A stretch of 64,000 nucleotides of DNA from Candidatus Gracilibacteria bacterium (lineage in GTDB: Bacteria; Patescibacteriota; Gracilibacteria; UBA1369; UBA12473): assembly GCA_041658685.1 (NCBI GenBank), contig JBAZZS010000002.1, positions 62,001 through 126,000 of the forward strand. Reading direction: 5' to 3'. A program made the translations under genes and the position numbers. This document shows positions 9,260-17,548 of the stretch, piece after piece. The notes below the pieces were generated by a model that worked only from the letters and a program-made list of their open reading frames with translations, had not been told where the DNA came from and did no database searches. Every line of letters begins with the position of its first letter. The first letter of the stretch is position 1.

Positions 9260-9814
9260 TCAGTATATCGGATTTCTTTTAATTTCCATTAATAATTCCT
9301 CAAACCGAGTATAGCCCGCCGCAGAATTGAAATGACCTGCGCCCTTGATGACTCGGACGTCGATGCCTAAGAGTTTCGCCAATTCTTGCGCTTTTTCAAG
9401 TTTAATATAAGGGTCGTTGTCGGAATGAAAAATGACAAAATGTTTGCAATTCTTTTTAATCGCAGGCCAATTGAATGTTTTTTGAGCAAATGTTTTCATG
9501 GAGTCGTCGAAATGATTGTCAGCCTTACCCACAAATGCAGCCACAAAAAAGGCGGCTTTGACCGGATGTTTTTCAATAACATTGAGCAAAAATGCCGGCC
9601 CTACGCTGTGCCCCACCACGAGCGTCTCAGGGGTTAGAAATTCCTTATAAAGATCCATCACGCGCAACCACTCGATGAGCGTTTGATTCTCCGGCGTTGG
9701 AAATTGCGGGACAATGACGTGATGCCCCAGTTTTTCGAGCTCTTGCTTAAGCCATGGAAACCAATTTTCCTCAGGCGACCCGCCCACCCCGTGGATGATG
9801 AAAATATTAGCCAT
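9260..9814 (-). CDS. RBBP9/YdeN-family serine hydrolase
   Basis: A 184-residue compact alpha/beta hydrolase. Motifs are IIHGVGGSPEENWFPWL at the start, the nucleophile elbow GHSVG (S70), an acidic residue in HSDNDPYI (D132 or D134) and the catalytic histidine in GAGHFN (H161). The family has serine hydrolase activity with largely unknown substrates. It is six bases upstream of the GT2 gene on the same strand and divergent from the ddl fusion gene. Confidence 0.9.
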   Translation of the reverse strand: MANIFIIHGVGGSPEENWFPWLKQELEKLGHHVIVPQFPTPENQTLIEWLRVMDLYKEFLTPETLVVGHSVGPAFLLNVIEKHPVKAAFFVAAFVGKADNHFDDSMKTFAQKTFNWPAIKKNCKHFVIFHSDNDPYIKLEKAQELAKLLGIDVRVIKGAGHFNSAAGYTRFEELLMEIKRNPIY

Positions 9815-9885
9815 AACAGAATTGATTTTACGCCTTTTTATAAAAACGGAAAAACTTCTTTTTGATGGCTTCTTTTGAGAACTTT

Positions 9886-9987
9886 AAAATTTTACGTTTT
9901 TCTGTAAAATTTTTATAAAAATTCATCGTTTTGACTTGTTTTTAATTATTTTATAGGTTAAAGTTGCCTTACTATTTTTCTGTAAAA
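9886..9987. repeat. Hairpin and direct repeat in the leader of the ddl fusion gene
   Basis: Within the 177-base gap upstream of ddl, AAAATTTTAC (9886-9895) and GTAAAATTTT (9904-9913) form a perfect 10-base inverted repeat with an 8-base loop. The 13-mer TTTTTCTGTAAAA occurs at 9897-9909 and again at 9975-9987, ending four bases before the ddl ATG. The AT-richness means chance is possible, but the longer match could be a regulator site. Confidence 0.35.
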
Positions 9988-9991
9988 ATTT

Positions 9992-12355
9992 ATGAAAATC
10001 GCACTACTTTGCGGGGGGCCATCGTTGGAACGTGGGATTTCACTCAATTCTGCGCGAAGTGTTCTCGATCATTTGAACGGCGATGGCATTGAAATTGTCC
10101 CGATTTATTTTGACACGCATCGCAACGCCTATCACCTTTCCCAGGCTCAGTTGTATTCGAATACTCCCTCTGATTTTGACTTTAAGCTCAAGGAAACCGC
10201 CAAGTTTTTAAGTCGCACGGCGCTCAAAGCTCTGCTTAAGAGTGTTGATCTTGCGTTTCCGGCTATGCATGGGGCATTTGGGGAGGACGGCGATATCCAA
10301 CGCCTGCTCGAGCGTTACGGCATCCCGTATGTAGGCTCACCTGCGTCAGCGTGTCGTCGTTTTTTTGACAAACATGAGGCCAATACCTTTCTCCGCGAAC
10401 AAGGATTTTTTACCTTGCCCTCGGTTTTACTTAAAATTCATCACTCTGATCACTCCCGTTTAATCCGAGCTTTTTTCAAACAACATCACATCACCCGCGC
10501 GATCGTGAAACCCGCGACCGGCGGCTCGAGCATCGGTGTTTTTTCAGTTTCCACTCCGGCGGAAGCGCTTAAAAAAGTCCGCTATCTTTTTTCCAAACGC
10601 ATCAATACCCGCGTGGTGATTGAGCCGTTTTGCACGGGCATTGAATTCACTGTCATTCTCCTCCAAAACCGTTTCAATATGCCGGTGGCCATTCTTCCCA
10701 CCGAGATTGAGGCGGATTACACCAAACATCAAATTTTTGATTATCGAAAAAAATATTTGCCCACGCGCCAAGTCCGCTATCACTGTCCTCCGCGTTTTGA
10801 CAACAAGACCATCGAACGAATCCAAGTTCAGGCCGAACAATTGTTCACGCTTTTCGGCGTGCGCGATATGGCGCGCTTTGACGGATGGGTATTGCCGGAC
10901 GGGAAAATCTGGTTTTCGGATTTCAATCCGATCAGCGGCATGGAACAAAACAGTTTTCTTTTCCAACAAACCTCTCGTATCGGGTTCAGTCATCGCGATC
11001 TTTTGCGCTATGTGGTGCGGCACGCGTGCGACCGCCACGAAATTCCTTTCCCCGCTTTACCTCGTTCGATTTCAACCAAATCGCGCAAGCCCATCCAGAT
11101 TGTTTTTGGTGGAAAAACTTCGGAACGGCAAGTTTCTCTCATGAGTGGAACCAATGCGTGGCTCAAATTGCGGCGCTCGGAAAAATATGACCCCAAACCG
11201 TTCCTTCTTGGTCTCCACGATGAAGTTTGGGAACTTCCTTATGCCTTTACCCTCAGCCACACCGTGGATGAAATTGTTGAAAATTGCGAACACGCCAAAC
11301 GCGACGATGAACGCCTTCATTTTCTTGAGGAAAAAGTGCGATTGCGTCTTGCCCTACGAGAGGGCGAGGCCAATGAACCGTTCTTTCTCCCGCGAAAAAT
11401 GAGTCTCAGCTCCTTCATTAAAAATGCATCGTATGTTTTTATGGGATTCCATGGAGGAATCGGGGAAGATGGAACGATTCAACGCATGCTGACCCAAGCC
11501 AAAGTCCCCTTCAACGGCTCTAGAGAAAAAGCATCCAAAATTTGCGCCGACAAACTCAAAACCGGAGAAGTTTTGCAAGGGCTTGAGTCTCAGGGCATTT
11601 ATTCCGCGCAAAAAAAACACGCTTTAATTTCGGAATTTAAAGGATGGAAATTGAACGACTTTAACCTCTATTTTAAAAAACTTCAAAAAATCCTAACCTC
11701 CCGCAGTGTGATTGTTAAGCCACGCGACGAAGGATGTTCGTCCGGGATTGTGCGACTTTTTTCCGGAGAAGATTTAAAAAAATATGCGTATTGGGTTCAA
11801 AAAAACACTCCCTTTATTCCGGCGGGTGTTTTTCATCATCAAACCACGGCCATTGAAATGCCGTTGCGATTGTTGCGAGACATTTTCTTTGAGCGCTTTA
11901 TTGAAACCGATATTGTTCGGGTCAAAGGCCAGCGCATCAAATGGCGACGAAAAACCGACTGGATTGAGGTGACGGTGGGGGTTTTGGAACACGCTGGACG
12001 CTATCACTCGCTCAGCCCCAGCCTTACCGTGGCGGAGGGGCACGTACTTTCAGTGGAAGAAAAATTCCAAGGCGGAACCGGAGTTAATTTAACCCCGCCT
12101 CCCGCGCCGTACGTTAAACCTGCCGCACTTGAAAAAGTAAAACGCTCCATGGAGCTCATTGCTCAACGCATCGGGATTCAGGGCCACTGTCGCATCGACA
12201 CGTTCATGCACACGCAAACCGGCGACGTGATTGTGATTGAGGTGAATACGTTACCTGCGACCACGCCTTCAACCGTGCTTTTTCATCAAGGGTTGGCGGA
12301 AAAGGAGCCGGTGTTCCCGAGGGAGTTGATGGAGAGGATTATACGAGGGGTTTAA
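9992..12355 (+). CDS. ddl: Tandem-fused D-alanine--D-alanine ligase (Ddl-Ddl)
   Basis: A 787-residue protein made of two complete Ddl-type ATP-grasp modules; ordinary Ddl is about 310-370 residues. Ddl makes the D-Ala-D-Ala dipeptide for peptidoglycan. Module 1 (about 1-365) has GGPSLERGISL, HGAFGEDGDIQ, IVKPATGGSSIGV, an omega-loop tyrosine motif IFDYRKKY, and metal residues in ARFDGW and SDFNP (the usual Glu replaced by Asp). Module 2 (about 368-787) has GGKTSERQVSL, HGGIGEDGTIQ, VKPRDEGCSSGIV, HCRIDTF and EVNTLPATTPST. Both sites therefore look usable but have diverged. The module 2 motif has ATT in place of the usual GMT, and its omega loop lacks the D-Y-x-x-K-Y pattern, so its acceptor specificity may differ. 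One of the two could also be regulatory. Confidence 0.92.
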   Translation: MKIALLCGGPSLERGISLNSARSVLDHLNGDGIEIVPIYFDTHRNAYHLSQAQLYSNTPSDFDFKLKETAKFLSRTALKALLKSVDLAFPAMHGAFGEDGDIQRLLERYGIPYVGSPASACRRFFDKHEANTFLREQGFFTLPSVLLKIHHSDHSRLIRAFFKQHHITRAIVKPATGGSSIGVFSVSTPAEALKKVRYLFSKRINTRVVIEPFCTGIEFTVILLQNRFNMPVAILPTEIEADYTKHQIFDYRKKYLPTRQVRYHCPPRFDNKTIERIQVQAEQLFTLFGVRDMARFDGWVLPDGKIWFSDFNPISGMEQNSFLFQQTSRIGFSHRDLLRYVVRHACDRHEIPFPALPRSISTKSRKPIQIVFGGKTSERQVSLMSGTNAWLKLRRSEKYDPKPFLLGLHDEVWELPYAFTLSHTVDEIVENCEHAKRDDERLHFLEEKVRLRLALREGEANEPFFLPRKMSLSSFIKNASYVFMGFHGGIGEDGTIQRMLTQAKVPFNGSREKASKICADKLKTGEVLQGLESQGIYSAQKKHALISEFKGWKLNDFNLYFKKLQKILTSRSVIVKPRDEGCSSGIVRLFSGEDLKKYAYWVQKNTPFIPAGVFHHQTTAIEMPLRLLRDIFFERFIETDIVRVKGQRIKWRRKTDWIEVTVGVLEHAGRYHSLSPSLTVAEGHVLSVEEKFQGGTGVNLTPPPAPYVKPAALEKVKRSMELIAQRIGIQGHCRIDTFMHTQTGDVIVIEVNTLPATTPSTVLFHQGLAEKEPVFPRELMERIIRGV

Positions 12356-12401
12356 AACATAGATATGGTACAATAAAAATCGTTGTTAAATATTGTATTC
12401 T

Positions 12402-13334
12402 ATGAAAATCAGTTTAGTCACAGGCGGCGCCGGATTTATCGGAAGTCATTTATGTGAAGCCTTGCTTGAAAAAGGGAATACTGTCTTTTGCGTTGATAAT
12501 TTTTGTACCGGGAACAGAGAAAACGTAAAACCTTTTATAAAAAATAAAGCTTTTCACCTCATCACACACGACATCACTACTCCTATTAAAATAAAAGGAC
12601 CTATTGATCAAATTTATAATTTAGCTTGTCCCGCCTCCCCCGTGGATTACCAAAATATCCCCATAGAAACGTTATTGGTGTGCGCTGAAGGCGTTAAAAA
12701 TATGCTCGATTTAGCGGTTCAAAAAAAGGCTATTTTTCTGCATGCCTCCACCTCGGAGGTCTATGGTGATCCTTTAAAACACCCTCAGAGAGAAGATTAT
12801 TTTGGAAATGTAAATTGCATCGGCCCTCGTTCCTGTTACGACGAAGGCAAGCGATTCGCTGAAAGTTTGATTATGAATTATAAAAATCAATTCAATTTGG
12901 ATATAAAAATCGTGCGTATTTTTAATACGTATGGCCCGTTTATGCGAAAAAATGACGGTCGCGTGATCCCGAATTTTATTAGCCAAGCGTTAAACAATGA
13001 GCCAATCACTCTTTATGGCGACGGCTCTCAAACACGATCGTTTTGTTATGTTTCGGACTTAATTGATGGGTTCATGAGTATGATGGAGTGTGCTGATTTT
13101 TCAGGCCCTGTGAATCTTGGCAATCCGCATGAAATTTCTGTCAAAACACTGGCTGAAAAGATCATTCAATTGACTCAATCTAAAAGTGAATTAGTGTATC
13201 GGCCCATGCCTAAAGATGACCCCAAAGTGCGTTGCCCGGACATCACATTGGCGCATGAAAAATTGAATTTTTCACCCAAAGTGGAATTAAAAAAAGGGCT
13301 TCAATTGACTCTCGATTGGTTTCGTAAAGAGTAA
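12402..13334 (+). CDS. UDP-glucuronate decarboxylase-like SDR (UXS type)
   Basis: A 310-residue extended short-chain dehydrogenase. It has the NAD motif TGGAGFIGSH at 7-16, the family-typical NLACPASPVDY segment, the catalytic STSEVYGDP, and YDEGKRFAE (Tyr-x3-Lys). The CPASP plus RSCYDEGKR combination is characteristic of UDP-xylose synthases, which oxidise, decarboxylate and re-reduce UDP-glucuronate to UDP-xylose. I chose the ATG at 12402; a TTG nine bases upstream is in frame. No UDP-glucose dehydrogenase lies in the window, so the substrate must come from elsewhere, or the enzyme is a related 4,6-dehydratase-like member. It ends just before the metK riboswitch. Confidence 0.85.
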   Translation: MKISLVTGGAGFIGSHLCEALLEKGNTVFCVDNFCTGNRENVKPFIKNKAFHLITHDITTPIKIKGPIDQIYNLACPASPVDYQNIPIETLLVCAEGVKNMLDLAVQKKAIFLHASTSEVYGDPLKHPQREDYFGNVNCIGPRSCYDEGKRFAESLIMNYKNQFNLDIKIVRIFNTYGPFMRKNDGRVIPNFISQALNNEPITLYGDGSQTRSFCYVSDLIDGFMSMMECADFSGPVNLGNPHEISVKTLAEKIIQLTQSKSELVYRPMPKDDPKVRCPDITLAHEKLNFSPKVELKKGLQLTLDWFRKE

Positions 13335-13345
13335 CGCCAAAAAAT

Positions 13346-13374
13346 TTGACAACGAGCGTTTTGGCCTTTATAAA
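13346..13374 (+). promoter_or_regulatory. Consensus sigma70 promoter for the SAM riboswitch-metK operon
   Basis: A perfect -35 box TTGACA (13346-13351) is separated by exactly 17 bases from TATAAA (13369-13374), so transcription would begin around 13381, just before the riboswitch aptamer. A 7-base inverted repeat GCCAAAA (13336-13342) / TTTTGGC (13359-13365) straddles the -35 box; it may be chance, a weak operator or a relic terminator of the upstream gene. Confidence 0.8.
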
Positions 13375-13390
13375 TGATGCATTGAAAATT

Positions 13391-13516
13391 CGCTTATCCA
13401 GAGTGGACGAGGGATTCGGCCCGTAGACTCCACAGCAACCCGTTTGCATCTCATTGACGTAAAATGAGCCGGCAAGCACGGTGCTAACTCCGACCCCTTT
13501 TGCGGGGAAGATAATG
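13391..13516 (+). ncRNA. SAM-I (S-box) riboswitch aptamer
   Basis: The S-box consensus blocks occur in order: CTTATC then AGAG (P1 5' strand and entry to P2), a GAGGGA kink-turn region (13409-13414), GGCCC (13418-13422), GCAACC (13435-13440), GGTGCTAACTCC (13480-13491), and a closing GAAGATAA (13507-13514) whose GATAA pairs with the opening TTATC to form P1. The RNA binds S-adenosylmethionine. It sits between a consensus promoter and metK, the canonical S-box location. The 3' strand of P1 doubles as an antiterminator arm (see the terminator entry). Confidence 0.93.
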
Positions 13517-13532
13517 TGGGAATATTCACTTC

Positions 13533-13563
13533 ATAATCTTTCTCGCGAAAGATTATTTTTTTA
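13533..13563 (+). terminator. Riboswitch expression-platform terminator
   Basis: A perfect 10-base stem ATAATCTTTC (13533-13542) / GAAAGATTAT (13547-13556) with a TCGC loop is followed by a run of T residues, giving an intrinsic terminator upstream of metK. AAGATAATG (13508-13516), which holds the 3' strand of P1, can pair at eight of nine positions with CATAATCTT (13532-13540), the 5' arm of the terminator. High SAM should stabilise P1 and allow termination; low SAM should favour the antiterminator and read-through. Confidence 0.9.
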
Positions 13564-13573
13564 TTCTTTTTTT

Positions 13574-14719
13574 ATGTCTACGTATCTCTTCACTTCGGAA
13601 TCGGTGACCGAAGGGCATCCTGACAAGATTGCCGATCAAATTTCCGATGCCGTGCTCGACGCGGTTTTGGGTCAAGACGCGCGCGGTCGTGTGGCGTGCG
13701 AAGTGTTGGTAACCACCGGGCTGGTTTTAGTGGCCGGGGAAATCACCACCACATGCTATGTCGATATCCCCAAATTGGCACGTGAAACCATTCGAGAAAT
13801 CGGTTATACGGACGCAACCTATGGATTCGATTATAAAGCATGTTCCGTTCTCACGGCGATTGATGAACAAAGTCCGGACATTGCCTTGGGTGTGGATCGC
13901 GAAGGCGCCGGGGATCAAGGGATGATGGTCGGTTTTGCCATCAATGAAACCCCGGAATTCATGCCTCTTCCGATCATGCTTTCGCATAAATTGGTTCGCC
14001 AGTTGGCTAAAGTTCGTAAAGAAGGCGGACTCAAATACCTCCGCCCCGACGGAAAAAGTCAGGTTACGATTGAATATGAAAACGGCAAACCCAAACGTAT
14101 CGATACAGTCGTGGTTTCCACCCAACACGGACCCGATGTGTCTTACGATCAAATTCGGCAGGATGTGATTGAAACCATTATTCGTCCCATTTGCAGTGAA
14201 TACCTCGATGACAAGACCACGTATCACGTCAATCCGACCGGGAAATTCATTATTGGTGGGCCTCCGGGGGATTCCGGACTCACAGGTCGCAAAATCATCG
14301 TGGACACGTACGGCGGCATGGGTCGCCATGGAGGAGGATGTTTCTCGGGGAAAGATCCGACCAAAGTGGATCGCTCGGGCGCGTATGCGGCTCGCTATGT
14401 GGCTAAAAATATTGTGGCTGCAGGCTTGGCTGACAAATGCGAGATTCAAATCGCTTATGCCATCGGAGTCGTGGAACCGGTTTCCATTTTTGTGGAAACG
14501 TTCGGGACTGAAAAGGTTAAAAATGAACTCATCGTTGAATTGGTGAGGAAACATTTTGACCTCACCCCGCGTGGCATCATTTCTCACCTCGATTTACGCC
14601 GTCCGATTTATAAAAAAACAGCGGCGTACGGGCACTTCGGCCGAGAAGAAGAATCTTTTACATGGGAAAAACTCGATAAAGTCGATGCGTTGAGAAGCGA
14701 TGCAGGACTTCGATCTTAA
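13574..14719 (+). CDS. metK: S-adenosylmethionine synthetase
   Basis: Makes SAM from methionine and ATP. The 381-residue product has all the expected signatures: [20 protein letters not shown] near the N-terminus, [12 protein letters not shown] in the middle, the GGxGRHGGG loop, and [22 protein letters not shown]. The start is the ATG at 13574; a longer in-frame reading from 13481 would translate through the riboswitch and terminator and is rejected. No Shine-Dalgarno sequence precedes the ATG, only the T-run of the terminator, so translation probably uses a T-rich leader. First gene of a tight five-gene SAM unit under the SAM-I riboswitch. Confidence 0.98.
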   Translation: MSTYLFTSESVTEGHPDKIADQISDAVLDAVLGQDARGRVACEVLVTTGLVLVAGEITTTCYVDIPKLARETIREIGYTDATYGFDYKACSVLTAIDEQSPDIALGVDREGAGDQGMMVGFAINETPEFMPLPIMLSHKLVRQLAKVRKEGGLKYLRPDGKSQVTIEYENGKPKRIDTVVVSTQHGPDVSYDQIRQDVIETIIRPICSEYLDDKTTYHVNPTGKFIIGGPPGDSGLTGRKIIVDTYGGMGRHGGGCFSGKDPTKVDRSGAYAARYVAKNIVAAGLADKCEIQIAYAIGVVEPVSIFVETFGTEKVKNELIVELVRKHFDLTPRGIISHLDLRRPIYKKTAAYGHFGREEESFTWEKLDKVDALRSDAGLRS

Positions 14720-14725
14720 AACTCA

Positions 14726-15196
14726 ATGGACACAAACCCAATCGAAAAAATTCGTAAAGTGGTACGGTTGATTCAACCTAAAATAAGCCCCTTCGGGAAC
14801 ATCAGTTTCCGTAAAGGGGATGCATTTCAAATCACAAAATCGGGGGCGGTTCTAAATGAAATTCAAAAAAAGGATTTCGTCGCCCCCGATCCCAAAAATA
14901 ATCCTTCAACTGAAACAAAGCTTCACGCTTTTATTTATGAACAAAGGCCAGAGATTCATTGGATTATTCATCTTCATGACTCTGTGGTTCTTAAAAAAGG
15001 AGAAACACTTCATTTACCTATCACGAAAGAAGAAAAACCTTTTGGCACCCAAGCTTTAGTGGATGAGGTTGGCAAAATTCTCGGGAAGCATCCTTACATC
15101 CTCATGAAAAACCATGGTATCATCGCGCTTGGGTCTTCTTTGGATGAAACCCTTGATTTGATAATCAAAATCCACAATGCCTGTAAAGACGATTGA
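14726..15196 (+). CDS. Class II aldolase/adducin-family protein, probable 5-(methylthio)ribulose-1-phosphate aldolase
   Basis: A 156-residue zinc-dependent class II aldolase domain, shorter than the usual 200-220. Key positions of the L-fuculose-1-phosphate aldolase group remain: phosphate-binding G24-N25 (PFGNIS), K38-S39-G40 and S61-T62, the catalytic acid E63, and zinc ligands H82, H84 (IHLHD) and H130 (KNHGI). It lies six bases after metK and overlaps mtnA by 20 bases. The context suggests it cleaves the MtnA product into DHAP plus an aldehyde, as in the DHAP shunt, rather than acting as a fuculose aldolase. The alternative is an MtnB-type dehydratase, a relative with the same fold; no mtnC/mtnD follow. 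The short C-terminus is unusual and could matter for oligomerisation. Confidence 0.8.
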   Translation: MDTNPIEKIRKVVRLIQPKISPFGNISFRKGDAFQITKSGAVLNEIQKKDFVAPDPKNNPSTETKLHAFIYEQRPEIHWIIHLHDSVVLKKGETLHLPITKEEKPFGTQALVDEVGKILGKHPYILMKNHGIIALGSSLDETLDLIIKIHNACKDD

Positions 15197-16193
15197 ATGG
15201 AAAAATGGGGCCGCTCATATGATCGATCAGACGCTTTTACCCCAACAATACAAAATCATTCGATGTGAAACGGTTGAAAAAATTTGGGATGCCATTAAAA
15301 CATTAAAAATTCGAGGCGCTCCGGCGATTGGGATCGCGGCGGCATTTGGACTACTGATTGCCTCCGAAAAATCATCTGCAAAAAACTACTCTGCCTACAA
15401 ACGCGAAATGCAAAAAAGTGCGAAATATTTAGGGAGTTCACGACCCACTGCAATCAATTTGTTTTGGGCCCTGGATCGAATTATGAAAGTCGTGGATGAA
15501 AATGAAAATATTAAAATCGCTAAAAAAAATGTAAAAAAAGAAGCTTTAAAAATCTTTGAGGAAGACAAAAAAATTTGTAGAAGAATTGGAGAAAATGGCG
15601 AAAAATTAATTCCCCATGGGGCCACGATTATTACTCATTGCAATGCGGGAGGGCTTGCCACTGCGGATTATGGTACGGCGCTCGCCTGCCTTTATTTTGC
15701 ACATGAAAAAGGCAAGAAATTAAAAGTCTTTTCGGATGAAACAAGGCCGCTCCTTCAAGGCTCGCGCCTCACCTATTGGGAGCTCACTCACGCGGGCATC
15801 GATACGACCATCATTTGTGACAACATGGCCGCGCACGTGATGAACACACAAAAAGTGGATTTGGTTATTGTTGGAGCGGATCGCATTGCAGCCAATGGAG
15901 ATACGGCGAATAAAATCGGCACGTACAGCCTTGCGCTTGCGGCTCGAGCTCATCAGGTCCCTTTTTATGTGGCAGCCCCCCTTTCCACGTTTGATCTTAC
16001 CTTGAAATCCGGGAAAGAAATCCCCATCGAAGAACGCAACCCGAAAGAAGTGGTAAAATTTAAAGCAAAAGTCTACAACCCGGCCTTTGATGTCACCCCT
16101 GCGAATTTAATCACGGGTATTGTTACGGAAAAAGGAGTTATTAAAAATCCAACTTTTAAAAAAATCTCTAATCTTTTCTCTTATGGATCTTAA
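15177..16193 (+). CDS. mtnA: S-methyl-5-thioribose-1-phosphate isomerase
   Basis: Isomerises 5-methylthioribose-1-phosphate (or 5-deoxyribose-1-phosphate) to the ribulose form. The 338-residue protein shows RGAPAIG at 46-52, the catalytic cysteine C155 in THCNAGGLATADYGTA, and the catalytic aspartate D235 in VGADRIAANGDTANKIGTY, matching the Cys/Asp pair of characterised MtnA. Its C-terminal STFD and EERNP motifs distinguish it from eIF2B subunits. The gene overlaps both the aldolase (20 bases) and apt (11 bases), showing a single transcript. Confidence 0.97.
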   Translation: MPVKTIEWKNGAAHMIDQTLLPQQYKIIRCETVEKIWDAIKTLKIRGAPAIGIAAAFGLLIASEKSSAKNYSAYKREMQKSAKYLGSSRPTAINLFWALDRIMKVVDENENIKIAKKNVKKEALKIFEEDKKICRRIGENGEKLIPHGATIITHCNAGGLATADYGTALACLYFAHEKGKKLKVFSDETRPLLQGSRLTYWELTHAGIDTTIICDNMAAHVMNTQKVDLVIVGADRIAANGDTANKIGTYSLALAARAHQVPFYVAAPLSTFDLTLKSGKEIPIEERNPKEVVKFKAKVYNPAFDVTPANLITGIVTEKGVIKNPTFKKISNLFSYGS

Positions 16194-16698
16194 AAAATAT
16201 ATTCGCGATATCCCCGATTTTCCTAAAAAGGGAATTATTTTTAAAGACATCACTCCTCTCCTTTCAACGCCTTCTGCTTTTAAATTTGCCATGGATCAAA
16301 TGTTGGAATTTGCACGCCAACAAAAAGCTGAAGCCGTGGTGGGTATTGATTCAAGAGGTTTTATTTTTGGCAGTGTCATCGCTTACCAATTGGGCCTAAA
16401 ATTTGTTCCTGTACGGAAAAAAGGGAAACTCCCGTATCAAACCCTTTCCGAAAAATACGCACTTGAATATGGGACGGCGGAACTTGAGATCCATAACGAT
16501 GCGCTTCATAAAGGAGAAAAAGTTTTAATTGTGGATGATCTTCTTGCCACAGGCGGAACCGTTCGAGCCACCTGCGGTTTGGTGGAAAAGCTTGGCGCAC
16601 AAGTGTGCGGGATTGCGTTTTTGATCAACCTTTCCTTTTTAAACGGTGGGGAGAAAATTAAAAATTATAAAACCTTAACTTTAATCCAATATGAATAG
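16183..16698 (+). CDS. apt: Adenine phosphoribosyltransferase
   Basis: Salvages adenine to AMP using PRPP. The 171-residue product starts MDLKKYIRDIPDFPKKGI, a typical Apt opening (the FP-K-GI-F-DITPLL region). It has the substrate loop ARGF-like segment GIDSRGFIFG and the PRPP-binding signature VLIVDDLLATGGT. The start at 16183 overlaps the end of mtnA; an earlier in-frame ATG at 16120 would add 21 residues encoded inside mtnA and is unlikely. Here it would reuse the adenine released by the next gene, mtnP. Confidence 0.96.
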   Translation: MDLKKYIRDIPDFPKKGIIFKDITPLLSTPSAFKFAMDQMLEFARQQKAEAVVGIDSRGFIFGSVIAYQLGLKFVPVRKKGKLPYQTLSEKYALEYGTAELEIHNDALHKGEKVLIVDDLLATGGTVRATCGLVEKLGAQVCGIAFLINLSFLNGGEKIKNYKTLTLIQYE

Positions 16699-17491
16699 CG
16701 CTTCCATCGGTATTTTGGGCGGATCGGGTTTTTATGATTTTTTAAAAAATGCGCACACCATTGAAATGGACACCCCTTACGGCAAACCGTCCGGCAAAAT
16801 CACTCTTGGCGAATATAAAGGCAAAAACGTGGCCTTTCTTCCTCGTCATGGAAAAGGCCATATTTATCCTCCCCATCAAATCCCTTATCGAGCGAATGTG
16901 TGGGCATTCAAACAATTGGGAGTTCAATTTATTTTGGGCCCTTGCGCCTCAGGAAGTTTGCGTCCGGATATAAAACCAGGCGATTTTGTGGTTTGTGATC
17001 AATTTGTGGATCGGACCAAGGGGCGTATCGATACTTTTTTTGAAGGCCCAAAAGTCGCTCATGTTGAAGCCGCGGAACCTTATTGTTTAAATCTTGGGAA
17101 AATCGCAGTGGAAGAAGGCCGAAAACTGGGAATTCAAATCCATCCCAAAGGCACAGTGGTTGTAATCCAAGGCCCTCGTTTTTCCACAAAAGCGGAGAGC
17201 AAGTGGTTTTCTTCCGCGGGTTTTGATGTGATCAATATGACTCAATATCCAGAATGCATTTTGGCGAGAGAGCTTGAAATGTGCTACTCGGGCATCGCTT
17301 TGATTACCGATTACGATGTAGGCCTGAGTGATTATCCCGAGATTAAGCCCGTTACCATTGAAGAAGTTTTAAGAACTTTCAAGGAAAATAATGAAAAATT
17401 GCGTAATTTGCTTTTTGCAATCATTGAAAAAATAGAGATTGGGAAATCCTGCCGATGCCATTCGGCGATGAAAAATGCGTTTCTAAATTAG
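16691..17491 (+). CDS. mtnP: 5'-methylthioadenosine phosphorylase
   Basis: Phosphorolyses MTA (and often 5'-deoxyadenosine) to adenine and the 5-substituted ribose-1-phosphate. The 266-residue protein has the phosphate site GILGGSGFYDF, RHGKGH (R52-H53) and the C-terminal TDYD pair (D207, D209) that selects 6-amino purines. It overlaps apt by eight bases. With apt and mtnA it forms a complete route from MTA to adenine nucleotide plus a ketose-1-phosphate. The last about 15 residues are a Cys-containing tail of unknown significance. Confidence 0.96.
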   Translation: MNSASIGILGGSGFYDFLKNAHTIEMDTPYGKPSGKITLGEYKGKNVAFLPRHGKGHIYPPHQIPYRANVWAFKQLGVQFILGPCASGSLRPDIKPGDFVVCDQFVDRTKGRIDTFFEGPKVAHVEAAEPYCLNLGKIAVEEGRKLGIQIHPKGTVVVIQGPRFSTKAESKWFSSAGFDVINMTQYPECILARELEMCYSGIALITDYDVGLSDYPEIKPVTIEEVLRTFKENNEKLRNLLFAIIEKIEIGKSCRCHSAMKNAFLN

Positions 17492-17548
17492 AGATTTTGA
17501 GATACTATCCAATTAAAGTTTTCCATTCACCCACTTAATTTCAGACGT

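Noticed and set aside
13481..13573. N-terminal extension of metK
   Set aside because: These 31 codons lie in the 3' part of the SAM aptamer and the terminator; MetK proteins begin at the [10 protein letters not shown] position.
13727..14587. Minus-strand open frame of 286 codons inside metK
   Set aside because: Shadow of the conserved metK coding frame; product shows no recognisable motif.
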